A stretch of 64,000 nucleotides of DNA from NCBI GenBank assembly GCA_964445525.1, contig CAYULA010000012.1, positions 1 to 64,000 of the forward strand, given 5' to 3'. Source of the DNA: Penumbrarchaeum sp964445525 (GTDB taxonomy: Archaea; Thermoplasmatota; Penumbrarchaeia; Penumbrarchaeales; Penumbrarchaeaceae). A program made the position numbers and the translations under genes. Below are positions 34,069 through 43,512 of this stretch, piece after piece (the first letter of the stretch is position 1; every line of letters begins with the position of its first letter). Below the pieces are notes generated by a model, which searched no databases, was not told where the DNA came from, and saw only the letters and a list, made by a program, of their open reading frames with translations.

Positions 34069-35064
34069 TCAATAGGTGATCAATATCTGAATGTAATCTC
34101 CCTTTTTCCCCTGAAGGAGATCGTAGGCCGATACCGCATCCTCCATGCTGAATTCATGGGATATCAATCTCCGAGGTTCTATACGGTTTAATCCCTCCAG
34201 AACAGTCTTCAATCTCCTCTTGATGGTCCATCTTCCTGAAAGCGACGGGTCAATCGTTGAAACCTGGGAGGATATGATCCTGATCCTCTTTCTGTGAAAG
34301 GCGTCCCCCAGTTTCACAAGGCCTTTCTTGTCTCCGTAGTAGGATCCGATCACCAGGCGGGCGGAGAAACCGCTGTATTTCACCGCCGTGTTTATGGCAG
34401 CCGTGTTTCCCGTAACCTCGTAGACCAGGTCAAATCCCTCACACCTTGATATGGCAGGATCGAGGTCCTCGGGAGTGATGGATATATGGGCTCCCATCTC
34501 TAGGGATTTTTTTCTCCTTTGAGGGTGGGTTTCAACAGTTGTGATATTTGCCAGTGGATGATCCGAAAGCAGACGTGTCAATAACAGGCCCACAACACCC
34601 TGACCCAGGATCAGGACCTCCTCACCCATCATGGGCCTCCCGTCCATTATGAGATTGAAAGCGGTCTCCATATTCGCGGTAAATACAAATCTTTCAGGAT
34701 CGGCATCATCCGGCAGAAAAACTAGGTCCGAAGGTCGGGATATGAAAGAACTCTGGTGTGGAACATATGCAAAAACCTTTCTTCCAACGAGATCCCGGTG
34801 GGAGGACCCTGCCTCGATTATCTCTCCCACGGTTGAATAACCAATTTGAAAAGGGTAATCTTTTCTCTGTCCGATCGGATCCTCCTCGGTGAAGGTCCCG
34901 CATCCTGGTGAAAATTCTCCTCTGATGAATTTCAATTCGGTCCCCGGGCTTATTGCGGATACGATGGACCTGACCAGGACCTGATCACCGTCAGGTGGAG
35001 CCTGGTCTCCGGTGGGAATTGACAATGATCCCGGTCCGTCTACCCTGATCCACCTCTTTTTCAT
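34069..35064 (-). CDS. medium-chain dehydrogenase (zinc alcohol dehydrogenase family)
   Basis: 331 aa. A GroES-like N-terminus (VRSIVSAISPGTELKFIRGEF) and a Rossmann domain with VLILGQGVVGLLLTRLL are visible. YSTVGEII replaces the usual zinc-ligand GHE segment, and the structural-zinc cysteine cluster is absent. It is therefore closer to BchC-like or zinc-free members. ATG 35064 follows GGGAG; a TATA-like AAATATATAA lies 30 bases upstream. Substrate unknown; paired with the PTPS-like gene. Confidence 0.85.
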   Translation of the reverse strand: MKKRWIRVDGPGSLSIPTGDQAPPDGDQVLVRSIVSAISPGTELKFIRGEFSPGCGTFTEEDPIGQRKDYPFQIGYSTVGEIIEAGSSHRDLVGRKVFAYVPHQSSFISRPSDLVFLPDDADPERFVFTANMETAFNLIMDGRPMMGEEVLILGQGVVGLLLTRLLSDHPLANITTVETHPQRRKKSLEMGAHISITPEDLDPAISRCEGFDLVYEVTGNTAAINTAVKYSGFSARLVIGSYYGDKKGLVKLGDAFHRKRIRIISSQVSTIDPSLSGRWTIKRRLKTVLEGLNRIEPRRLISHEFSMEDAVSAYDLLQGKKGDYIQILITY

Positions 35065-35157
35065 CGATCTCCCATATGGACTTCCAATCAATTATATATT
35101 TAGATTTGGGAAGACCCTCTTTAAATAACAGGATATTTTCCCTGAGATATTTTTTCT

Positions 35158-38100
35158 TCATGGCATGTTCTTGGATGACTTGGCCATACTCTCCAACCCC
35201 GTTACAAGATTCCGGTATATTGCCTCACGAGCATTTGAGGTCGGGACAACCTCACTGGCGATTCCGACAGCACCCATACGTTCCGCCGTATTGTGCAGTC
35301 TGAAGATCTTGGTCCACTTCTTGACATATTCCGGCCAGATCCTTGCTTCCCTTTCCTCTATCTGCTGATCGATTTGTTTGATCCGGTCTATCTGGGTCGC
35401 ATATTTTGTCCTGTCTCCGTACAATCCGGATAAAACGGGGTCCTGCTGGATCATGTCTCTCTTGATCTGCCTCTGGATGAGCGGAACGGACTCCATACCC
35501 GAGGGTTCAAGGATGGAACCTGTTGCGTGTTCGTCGGCAATGAGCACTATCTTTTCCGGATTGATCTCGGTATCTATGACCACCCAGGCCCCTCCCCTGA
35601 GCTCCGCATAGGGAGGTATATAGAGAATCACAGGAAGATCAAAATGGACCAGTTCATCAACGATCATGGCCCCGAACTTCACAATTTCATCGTAGAGGTC
35701 AATCTTGCCGCCTGCAAAACCACGCCAGTTCGGGAATATTACAAGCGGTCGCTTCTCATTTTTCATGAACTGTATCCACTGTGAGGTCTTGAAAGCTGAA
35801 TCGGGATACCAAACCTGACCGAACTGGTTTATCTTCATTGGTGCTGATCCTTCAATCGATGGATCAGCGGGTATCTCCTTTTCCACCGTCCTTGTCTCCA
35901 CAGTGATGAAACCTACCGGATGGCCGCCTATTGTTGCACGGCCAACATGAACAGTGCTCCCCCATTCCTTCATGGCTTCCTGTGCCGAATCCTCATCGAA
36001 TACGGCCTTGACAAGCTCCATCGAATCATACGGAGCGGGACGTTCAGCCTCGGCCCTGGGTGGTTCAATTATACCATCCGTCCCAAGCAGCTTGATTGAA
36101 ATATCCCTGTCAACAGGGTCCCCGGTTCGCAGAACGGGAGATGGACTCCCTCTTTTTTCCGGAACACCTGAAAGCCATGAAAGAACGGTTCCGCACGCAT
36201 GGCTTTCATCTGCAACGATTTGGTGAGAAACCCCATTCGGACCCATGATATGCGGTCCGCCAAGCTCCCGATTGCTGGAATATACGTCATCTCCTCCATA
36301 AAGAGAGTTCAATGCCCTGTATCCGGTCAATATTATCTCGGAGTTTTTGGTCTGAACGATGCGTTTGAGCAGACGGACATTATATGCGATTATTCCGGTG
36401 CAGGTATCCGTTACGACTGCCATTGTCGGAACACTGTGATAGGTGAGTGAACAGGCCCGCGCCATCATGGCCGATCCGGAAAGGTTCTCGAAATTTATCA
36501 GAGGATACTGTTTTTCTATGGAATCAATAACCCACCGCTTCTTTTTCATTGAATCAACGTCAACGGTTATCGGGTGAGCAGTAAGTCGATTTTTGTAACG
36601 ATTGTAGGTTGTCTCCGAAACATAGAGATATCGGTCCCCTTCGGATACATTTATGCCGGGCAGGCCGCCGAGTATGGATGTTATGATATAACGGGTTCTG
36701 TTATCCGGGTCCTGGTGACCGATAATCAATGGTCTAAGTAGATTGTACCTCTCTTCGTCAACATAGAAAAGGTCCCTTTTCTCATCATATGATAATCTCT
36801 GGGTCACAATGGTGGCGAGGCCTATCCTTGCTCCGCTTCCCTCAGCGAAATACACAAAGGGAATACCTTCCTCTCTGGCAATCCGGGCAGCTCCGGAGAA
36901 GAGAATATCCTCCTCCATGGACACAGACCCGCCTTTGATCGTCATATCTCCGGAAACAAGTATCAGTTCCCGACCGGATTCCGCCTCGGGTGTCTTAATA
37001 CGTATACTCCAGGCCACTATTGACAGATCATTCTTACCGGGCGGCCTCTCTGTTGTAATGATATTTTCATCCGGATCGGTCAAGAGTTCCCGGGCGGTCA
37101 GGACATCTTCGGGCATCTCTTTTCCGGAAGACGACCATATGCATTCTAGCTTATTTTTAAGGAGTGAAAGCCTGTCATAAACGTATGCCTTGCCTTTTTG
37201 ACGACGGACAAAGCGCTTTTTGTCCAACGCGGTCATGGGTTTAATCAATTCGCTTATCGGCATCCATGGATTCCCGGAAGGTGATCCATCGGGTTCCTCT
37301 TTTTGTCTTATGAAATCATTGTAGGGAAGGATCATCTGGGTATTGCTGTCATCAAAGGTTTCTATCACATATTCCCTCAGTTCCGGCAGCAATCCAGTTG
37401 GATTGTCCACAACAATCAACATATCCATACTTCCACCGTCTGGCCGCAGGGAATTCACACGACCGCGGATTTCCGTTCTTGTCAGATCAACATCGGCGTA
37501 CTCACTCATGTGCTGGTTCATCCGCTTGACGATCTTTCGGAACTCCTCAACGGAAAGATCTATGGGCTTGGCAAATGCCAGATATATCTGATTGTTATGC
37601 GACTTTGCACCTGTGGCAGAATACGAAACCCGGAGATGCCTCAATGAGCTGGCGAAAGCCTCCTCTGCCGCAGGGAATGACGGCCCAATGCGAGCCAGGG
37701 TTATCTCGGAGTTCCTTATTATGGTTCTAACGAAAATTCGGTTCTCGACATCGGGCAACTCGGGTCCTCTCGGATTGGGGATGCGGTGATGGAAGATATG
37801 TATCAAGGGATCTGCAGAGGGTAGTTTCACAATATTCGATTTGAGGGATTCAAGCTGTTTAAGGTCAAGCAGGTAGGCCAGAGAGGGATGAAGGTTTCTG
37901 CAAAGGGTATCCTCCTCGTAGGAGAAAGTACCTTCACCTTCGGGCCTGTAGGTGAAAAAACCAGGCATGTGGTCATGGGTAGATTTTACCACGAATGTTA
38001 CCCTTCTCAGATATTCATTTTCAAGCACCTTGTTTACAATATCTCTCAGGTGTTTCGATAGTCCGTCACTGCTCTTGATCTCGGGCGGCCACTGTATGAG

Positions 38101-41100
38101 GAGCTCAAGAACATCACCGGTGTGATCGGTTCTCTCGGGATATTCCTTCCAAATCTGCTGAAGACGCTCGTACATTCGGCCAAGGCTCTCAATGACGGTT
38201 TCACCGGGTTCCACAAGGCTGACCAGACCCATGCGGTCACTACCGGTATCAGAGTCGTTGAAACGCCATATGTACAGTCGTTTTCCATCCTCGATATGTT
38301 CGTATTCGCAGTTCAATCCACCATGACGGCGATATGCACGGAGTATGATCAGCTTCCCAGCAATTTTTCTGGCAAAGCCCGAACCGGTCACAAGATAATC
38401 TATCAACTGGGAGAGCATTGATTCGGTTGCGGCCATAACATTCTTCATCAGCTCATTTTGAAGAGGGAGATCACCCGATTCGTGCGCGGCAACGATATCT
38501 TCCATAACCTGAGGAAGGTCGATCGGTCTCTCATGAAGGGGATGAATGAGATGTATGATCTCTTCGGCGCGCGTGGAAAGGTCACGGTAATTTTTGCAGT
38601 ATCCCAGTGAGGAAAGTGTTTCAAGATCGGGTACTATGGATTCGAAATCCATCGAAGTAATTGGCTCCAGAAGAGCCAATAGCACTTTTTTCTTGGTTGA
38701 CAGGTTCCCGTGTGAACGTGCGAGATCATATTTTTGCGAATCTGTTATTTCACCTTCATTTTCTGCAAGGTCGAGTCCTTCATTCAGGGAGAGAAAACCT
38801 TTGAAATACTGTTCATCATTGTAGAAGTCTGATATTGTATCACGAACAAGAGCCAACCATTGTACATCGCTGAGTCTCCTTCTCATATCGGTGAGTTCCC
38901 TGATCAGAAGGTCCATGAAATCGTTGGAAAATTGAAAACCTTTCATGACATTGGCAATCACGATCCTGATATCGCCATCATTTATGATCACATCTTCACC
39001 ATCTTCGCACCATTTTTCAAGGAGCTTTGAATATAGATTTGTGTTATCATGCCTGAAGCTTATTCGTGATTCGGCCTGTTGTTCCTCGGATTGAATGGAT
39101 AATGCTGTTCGATCCGATTGTTTTTCTTCAGAGAACTTGAGGAGCGGCGTTCCAACTTCCACCATCGAACCTCCATCCACATAAACCTCCGCAATGGATG
39201 CTTCTCTCGGTGAAAGGAGAGAAGAAATCATCTTCATGGCTTCCATGGTGATCAGGATATCATCGGATGAAACTTCTTGACCCTCTTTTACTTCCACGGA
39301 AGAGATCATCCCCGCCATTGGAGCTCTGAAAACGTCGGGATCAAGATCACGTTCGAATGTTATGGTGTGTCCTCCCACTTCGATATGGGTTATGGATGTC
39401 TCATCTGTCCTGTAGACCTGGTAGACGATTCCATCATATTCCATCATGAATCGAGATGGCCCCAGTCGTTCCCAGAAACGAACGGTTATTCGGTCGTCGT
39501 CAAGAATCAATTCATATTGCTCATCTGCGATCTCCCTGACAATTACAGTGTAACTATGTCTACCGAATTTTACACGGGTCAGTCCGGTATTTGCGATTAG
39601 TCTGGGTGGGATGGAACGGGATGATATGAGATTGGCATGGAATTTTTGCTGTGACTCGGCTTTCTGAAATAGATAATCAAGGATTGCAACCGCCGCAAGG
39701 CCAAGTTCCGGTCGGACTTCGGAACTTCCCAGGGATGCACCCTCCTTTGATTGAGCATCATCCAGTCTCTGCTTCAGCCATTTTACATGTATTCCTTTTC
39801 CGTCAATGTATTCCGAATCCTGAAGTACCGCGGATGAGAATTGAAGTGTTGTAAGGATTCCCTTGATACGAAGCTTGTTCAGAAAAGCCACCATGTATTG
39901 TCTTGCCTTTTCTCGGGTGTGTGCACTTACAACAACATGGCCTATCTGGCTGTCTGCGAAGGAATGAACGGTTCCTCCCTCTCCGAAGCTGAAATACGCT
40001 CGAGGGGTATTCGGGCCCAGATTAGGAATATCCAATGTTTGGATGGTTCCGGTTTGAGAACTGAAACCCGCGTTGGGATTTTCAGCTGTTATTCGAACGG
40101 AAATACTGTGCTTTCCGGTGGTTAAAGACTCACTAAAACATATCAATTCTTGACCGAGGGGGATTCCCATGGCAATTTTCAACTGCTCCACGACCAGGTC
40201 AAGTCCGGGATAAACCGCCTCCGTTGCTATGTGTTCAACCTGCAGTCTTGTATTCATCTCCATGAAGAAGGGATTGCCATCTCTGTCCACCAGGAATTCC
40301 ACTGTTCCCGCATTCACATAATTTACGGCCCTGGCAGCGGCCACGGCAGACCTTCTGAGGATTTGTCGGGTTGTATCGCTGATAGGAATGTCGTCCCCGC
40401 TTTCCTCTATCAATTTCTGATTATGGCGCTGGATCGAACATTCACGCTCACCAAGGGCTATAACTGTTCCTTCGGTATCTCCCAGGATCTGGACCTCCAC
40501 ATGCCTTGATCCCGGATCGGCCGCTTTTTCGATGAAGACCGTCCTGTTTCCGAAAGCTGCGGAGGCCTCCGAAATGGCAGCCTGCAATCCGGATTCGAGG
40601 TCCTTGTCATTGGTAATGAATCGAATACCCCGCCCCCCGCCCCCCGCGGTGGCTTTTATCACAACGGGAAGATTGATTTTATCAACGATCGATCTGGCAT
40701 CTTCAATGGACCTGACCCCTACCTCTTCATAAGCAAGATCAAACAACCTTTCATACCGATACATTTCGAGAGAGGCTGCCTCATTTTCTTCGGATGGTTC
40801 CTCTGCCTGTTTTCTTATGTCGGAAAGTGAAATACTTGAACCGTTCCAGGGAAGCATGGGAACCTCTGCCTCTTCCATGATCAGTTTTGACATGATCTTG
40901 TCTCCCATCAGACTCATGGCTTCCGCATCCGGTCCGATGAAGACGAGCCCTTCCCTTTCCACTCGGGATGCAAAGGTTGCATTTTCTGCCAGATGGCCCC
41001 ATCCCACGGCTATCGCGTCGCATTTGTATTTCCTTGCAATTTCAATTACCTCATCCTGATTTTGATAGGTATTCTTGGGTCTGAGCCCCGTGATACGGGC

Positions 41101-41475
41101 AATGATGATATCCGGTTCCTTGAGGTAGTTGGGACGCTGCTGCGCATCTTCCAGACAATCTCCGACCCAATCGGCATCGGAGGCGATGGCAACGGCCTGA
41201 ATGAGATTTGGATTCTCACCTCTTGATACCAGGTTGGAAAGGGATGTTATACCCTGAATTATCCTGAGAGCCGAGAGACCGTTGTTCACGATCAGGACTC
41301 GGGCGAATGCTTTTTGAGGATCTCCTCCCTTCTTTTCTACCCAGGCCTTGACCGCAGCCAGATTGTGTTTATACACCTCATCGGACAGGAGTGTGTCAGT
41401 TGAATCCCGAAGTTTCTGTTCTTCGGCGGATTCGAGCTCACAGGATTTGGGATCATCAGGTTTAGAGGATGCCAT
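35158..41475 (-). CDS. single-chain multidomain acetyl-CoA carboxylase, eukaryotic architecture
   Basis: A 2,105-aa protein that should make malonyl-CoA from acetyl-CoA, bicarbonate and ATP. Biotin carboxylase (~20-570): FARVLIVNNGLSALRII, GWGHLAENATFA, KATAGGGGRGI, MEMNTRLQVEH. Biotin carrier (~715-790): APMAGMISS and the biotinyl Lys in AMKM near 748. A central region (~800-1480) has no bacterial ACC equivalent. Carboxyltransferase (~1490-2100): GSGARIGLA, NRELGGPHIMGPNGVSH, FPNWRGFAGG, AELRGGAWVVID. Order and motifs match fungal and animal ACC, not the split archaeal or bacterial enzymes. All catalytic segments seem intact. ATG 41475 is preferred to GTG 41484. TATA at 41541-41550. Confidence 0.93.
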   Translation of the reverse strand: MASSKPDDPKSCELESAEEQKLRDSTDTLLSDEVYKHNLAAVKAWVEKKGGDPQKAFARVLIVNNGLSALRIIQGITSLSNLVSRGENPNLIQAVAIASDADWVGDCLEDAQQRPNYLKEPDIIIARITGLRPKNTYQNQDEVIEIARKYKCDAIAVGWGHLAENATFASRVEREGLVFIGPDAEAMSLMGDKIMSKLIMEEAEVPMLPWNGSSISLSDIRKQAEEPSEENEAASLEMYRYERLFDLAYEEVGVRSIEDARSIVDKINLPVVIKATAGGGGRGIRFITNDKDLESGLQAAISEASAAFGNRTVFIEKAADPGSRHVEVQILGDTEGTVIALGERECSIQRHNQKLIEESGDDIPISDTTRQILRRSAVAAARAVNYVNAGTVEFLVDRDGNPFFMEMNTRLQVEHIATEAVYPGLDLVVEQLKIAMGIPLGQELICFSESLTTGKHSISVRITAENPNAGFSSQTGTIQTLDIPNLGPNTPRAYFSFGEGGTVHSFADSQIGHVVVSAHTREKARQYMVAFLNKLRIKGILTTLQFSSAVLQDSEYIDGKGIHVKWLKQRLDDAQSKEGASLGSSEVRPELGLAAVAILDYLFQKAESQQKFHANLISSRSIPPRLIANTGLTRVKFGRHSYTVIVREIADEQYELILDDDRITVRFWERLGPSRFMMEYDGIVYQVYRTDETSITHIEVGGHTITFERDLDPDVFRAPMAGMISSVEVKEGQEVSSDDILITMEAMKMISSLLSPREASIAEVYVDGGSMVEVGTPLLKFSEEKQSDRTALSIQSEEQQAESRISFRHDNTNLYSKLLEKWCEDGEDVIINDGDIRIVIANVMKGFQFSNDFMDLLIRELTDMRRRLSDVQWLALVRDTISDFYNDEQYFKGFLSLNEGLDLAENEGEITDSQKYDLARSHGNLSTKKKVLLALLEPITSMDFESIVPDLETLSSLGYCKNYRDLSTRAEEIIHLIHPLHERPIDLPQVMEDIVAAHESGDLPLQNELMKNVMAATESMLSQLIDYLVTGSGFARKIAGKLIILRAYRRHGGLNCEYEHIEDGKRLYIWRFNDSDTGSDRMGLVSLVEPGETVIESLGRMYERLQQIWKEYPERTDHTGDVLELLIQWPPEIKSSDGLSKHLRDIVNKVLENEYLRRVTFVVKSTHDHMPGFFTYRPEGEGTFSYEEDTLCRNLHPSLAYLLDLKQLESLKSNIVKLPSADPLIHIFHHRIPNPRGPELPDVENRIFVRTIIRNSEITLARIGPSFPAAEEAFASSLRHLRVSYSATGAKSHNNQIYLAFAKPIDLSVEEFRKIVKRMNQHMSEYADVDLTRTEIRGRVNSLRPDGGSMDMLIVVDNPTGLLPELREYVIETFDDSNTQMILPYNDFIRQKEEPDGSPSGNPWMPISELIKPMTALDKKRFVRRQKGKAYVYDRLSLLKNKLECIWSSSGKEMPEDVLTARELLTDPDENIITTERPPGKNDLSIVAWSIRIKTPEAESGRELILVSGDMTIKGGSVSMEEDILFSGAARIAREEGIPFVYFAEGSGARIGLATIVTQRLSYDEKRDLFYVDEERYNLLRPLIIGHQDPDNRTRYIITSILGGLPGINVSEGDRYLYVSETTYNRYKNRLTAHPITVDVDSMKKKRWVIDSIEKQYPLINFENLSGSAMMARACSLTYHSVPTMAVVTDTCTGIIAYNVRLLKRIVQTKNSEIILTGYRALNSLYGGDDVYSSNRELGGPHIMGPNGVSHQIVADESHACGTVLSWLSGVPEKRGSPSPVLRTGDPVDRDISIKLLGTDGIIEPPRAEAERPAPYDSMELVKAVFDEDSAQEAMKEWGSTVHVGRATIGGHPVGFITVETRTVEKEIPADPSIEGSAPMKINQFGQVWYPDSAFKTSQWIQFMKNEKRPLVIFPNWRGFAGGKIDLYDEIVKFGAMIVDELVHFDLPVILYIPPYAELRGGAWVVIDTEINPEKIVLIADEHATGSILEPSGMESVPLIQRQIKRDMIQQDPVLSGLYGDRTKYATQIDRIKQIDQQIEEREARIWPEYVKKWTKIFRLHNTAERMGAVGIASEVVPTSNAREAIYRNLVTGLESMAKSSKNMP

Positions 41476-41540
41476 AAAATTCACACTTCCATAATGGGCT
41501 TGACATTACAGACACTATATGCTAGCCAGTGTAATCGTTC

Positions 41541-41550
41541 AGGATATAAT
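41541..41550 (-). promoter_or_regulatory. candidate TATA box of the carboxylase gene
   Basis: Minus-strand ATTATATCCT about 70 bases before ATG 41475. A small ACACT/AGTGT hairpin (41512-41532) sits around the predicted transcription start. Confidence 0.42.
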
Positions 41551-41559
41551 AATCCAGTG

Positions 41560-41890
41560 GAAGACTTTCAAGAAAAACTTCAACGATGATAGTATTTTTC
41601 TCTTTGAAAATCCTATGTCATTGAGAATATCCGGATGGTTATTTTGTGTAAATTTTGATATTATTTCGGGAGAACACAGAGGAGACGAGACCGGATCCCA
41701 TCGAAGATCATGTGGAGGGCTATTCGAATACCCTGTCGATGTGGGTTGATATTGTAATTACAAGGGTTTAGGTTGGAGTCCCGAAACCATCTTTTATTGA
41801 AAGCCTTGCCATTAATATACACATTAATAAAATGTCCCGGAATAATCTCTGCTCATGGTTTGAAAGCATATCATATCTTCTTCATTGATG
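41560..41890. other. gene-poor AT-rich stretch between carboxylase and dispersed element
   Basis: About 330 bases with no convincing gene on either strand. A 76-codon plus-strand frame (41519-41749) has no ribosome binding site and no recognisable product. I see no clear tRNA, insertion sequence end or terminator here. Confidence 0.5.
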
Positions 41891-41894
41891 AAAA

Positions 41895-42017
41895 ATCGAT
41901 CGAAGCAGGCTTCGATCGAACGTACAAACCCCGACCACCCCGGACTTGATCGTTATTTTTGTAATCAACAGGATTTAAAGACTGGAATAACTGGGCTTAT
42001 AAAATTTCCAATATGAT
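41895..42017 (-). repeat. dispersed ~124-bp element, copy B (candidate small RNA gene)
   Basis: Second copy of the element at 12777-12900. On the minus strand: TATA box TTTTATAAG, conserved CCAGTTATTCCAGTC, a TTGAT/ATCAA hairpin, a GGGGTGGTCGGGG run, then the perfect palindromic hairpin CGATCGAAGC/GCTTCGATCG followed by ATTTTTC, a good terminator shape. The predicted RNA is about 80 nt. The plus-strand reading of the same TATA (CTTATAAAAT, 41996-42005) could also serve the carrier gene that begins at 42058. Confidence 0.6.
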
Positions 42018-42057
42018 GAATAAATTAAATGAACCATGTTCCCCTTAATCACAATCC

Positions 42058-43128
42058 ATGATATCGGTCATTGAAGAGATTTTACCTTATATCGGGGGAT
42101 TGTGGACATTACCATGGATAATCATCGGGTTGGTGATTACCATGATAATATCGAATATCATCGGTGAGGAACGTGTTCGCAAGGCCATGAAGAAGATCGG
42201 ACTCGTTCTCCTGTTCGTATTCATTCCCCTCCTGCTATTCAGGATCTTCCTCAACATTGATTTCGGCAGTGAAGAGATCAATTTCGCGGTTGTTACCGTA
42301 TGTGTCATAACGTTCATGTACCTTTTGTCATACCTTGTGGCTCACCTAAAGGTGAGGGACCTTGCCCTCAAGGGTTCCGAGAGAAGTGACTTCCTCAAGA
42401 CGATCCTGACCAACCAGGGAAGGAGCGCTGCCTTCGTTGGTGGTGCAATGCTGGCTATCGAGGAGTGGAGGGTTCCAGCAGGTATATACATAAGCCTTGT
42501 GGGCATCGGTCTTTTTGCGGTCATCCCGTATATCCTTTCCATCATGCACAAAAAGGAGGTCAAGAACGATGACAAGGATGTTAAAACAATACTACCCTGG
42601 TATCTCAGGGCGTATCCATGGTATCTACTTTCGGTGGTCATCGCCGCTGTGGTCCTGCACAAGATTACCGGGGTTGTGGTTTCGGATTTCGGGGACGCTG
42701 GCACGATTTTTCATTTCCTGAGTGCGTTGACGGTCCCTGCAGGCCTCTATTACGTCGGTGCTGGAATACATCCCAGGGACCTGAAGTTCGATGAGGTCAA
42801 GAAGCTCTTTTTGATCAGGAAAGAGCCGAAAAGAAAAAGGGAGTTTCACTGGATCATTACCAGAAACGCGTTCCTGATAACCCTGATAATCACTCCGGTG
42901 GTACTTCTGATTGTGTTCGGTTTGCTGTACTTCACTGACATGATCCCCAGCCAATGGTTCGCCGTTATCATGATCAATTCCATCATGCCGATCACAAGTA
43001 CCAACATGTTCCTGATACCGTACGGGATCGATCGAAAGGGAACAGCACTTGCGGTGACCTGGACCACGGTAGTTTCTGTTCCTCTCCTGCTGATATTGAT
43101 ACCCCTGTTTTCAAAGCTCTTCATATGA
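42058..43128 (+). CDS. AEC-type (auxin efflux carrier family) membrane transporter
   Basis: 356 aa, about ten hydrophobic helices in two halves separated by a charged cytoplasmic loop (MHKKEVKNDDKDVKT). Family-like features are TNQGRSAAFVGGAML in the first half and INSIMPITSTNMFLIPYG in the second. The AEC family exports or imports organic anions; members include malonate carriers (MdcF). Divergent placement from the malonyl-CoA-forming carboxylase is suggestive but 570 bases apart. No ribosome binding site; a short leader from the TATA in copy B is likely. Confidence 0.8.
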   Translation: MISVIEEILPYIGGLWTLPWIIIGLVITMIISNIIGEERVRKAMKKIGLVLLFVFIPLLLFRIFLNIDFGSEEINFAVVTVCVITFMYLLSYLVAHLKVRDLALKGSERSDFLKTILTNQGRSAAFVGGAMLAIEEWRVPAGIYISLVGIGLFAVIPYILSIMHKKEVKNDDKDVKTILPWYLRAYPWYLLSVVIAAVVLHKITGVVVSDFGDAGTIFHFLSALTVPAGLYYVGAGIHPRDLKFDEVKKLFLIRKEPKRKREFHWIITRNAFLITLIITPVVLLIVFGLLYFTDMIPSQWFAVIMINSIMPITSTNMFLIPYGIDRKGTALAVTWTTVVSVPLLLILIPLFSKLFI

Positions 43129-43162
43129 GAGATCATTCGATGAACGGGTCTTCAGGGTGGTT

Positions 43163-43199
43163 GGTTTGACATCGTAAAAATCTGCGATTTTTACTGTCC
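43163..43199 (+). repeat. hairpin repeat, copy 1
   Basis: GGTTTGACATCG followed by the stem TAAAAATC-TGC-GATTTTTA. Shares its first 12 bases exactly with copy 3. Confidence 0.55.
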
Positions 43200-43251
43200 A
43201 GAATCATTGTTCCAATAATTCCGGATTCCGCACAATCGAAGATTGTGCTCA

Positions 43252-43297
43252 GGTTGAGCATTGCATATCGTCAATTTCAGGATCGCAATACTCAACC
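43252..43297 (+). repeat. long imperfect inverted repeat
   Basis: GGTTGAG-C-ATTGC pairs with GCAAT-A-CTCAACC across a 20-base interior: 12 pairs with one C/A mismatch. May belong to a structured RNA. Confidence 0.5.
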
Positions 43298-43326
43298 ACC
43301 TGGACCAATTTCACATCAATAACTGA

Positions 43327-43362
43327 GGTTCAATCTTCGAAAAATCGGAGATTTTTCAGACC
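43327..43362 (+). repeat. hairpin repeat, copy 2
   Basis: GGTTCAATCTTC followed by GAAAAATC-GGA-GATTTTTC, a perfect 8-bp stem. Diverged in its first 12 bases from copies 1 and 3. Confidence 0.52.
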
Positions 43363-43460
43363 TCCTCGCCTTAAGTTAATTTGGAAATAATCTTCCACTC
43401 GGAGGACCCCTACGTCAACGACATTTACTATGTATGGCTTGACCTATGGTCCAGTCATAC

Positions 43461-43481
43461 TAAGTGTCGGGGACGGGGTTT
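43461..43481 (-). repeat. direct repeat of the tRNA-Met 3' end (att-like), distal copy
   Basis: 21 bases identical to 43653-43673, which cover the last 16 bases of the tRNA-Met gene and five bases beyond. The spacing is 192 bases. Duplicated tRNA 3' ends are the usual scar of integrase-mediated insertion and excision. Confidence 0.65.
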
Positions 43482-43512
43482 TCATTGTCCTATACAATAC
43501 CACCCCCCACGG

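Noticed and set aside
35158..41475. Carboxylase as a eukaryotic contaminant or assembly chimera
   Set aside because: No introns, one continuous frame, TATA-like promoter, and archaeal-type genes on both sides with similar composition. Read coverage would still be needed for proof.
41519..41749. 76-codon frame upstream of the dispersed element
   Set aside because: No ribosome binding site, unlikely residue composition and no recognisable product.
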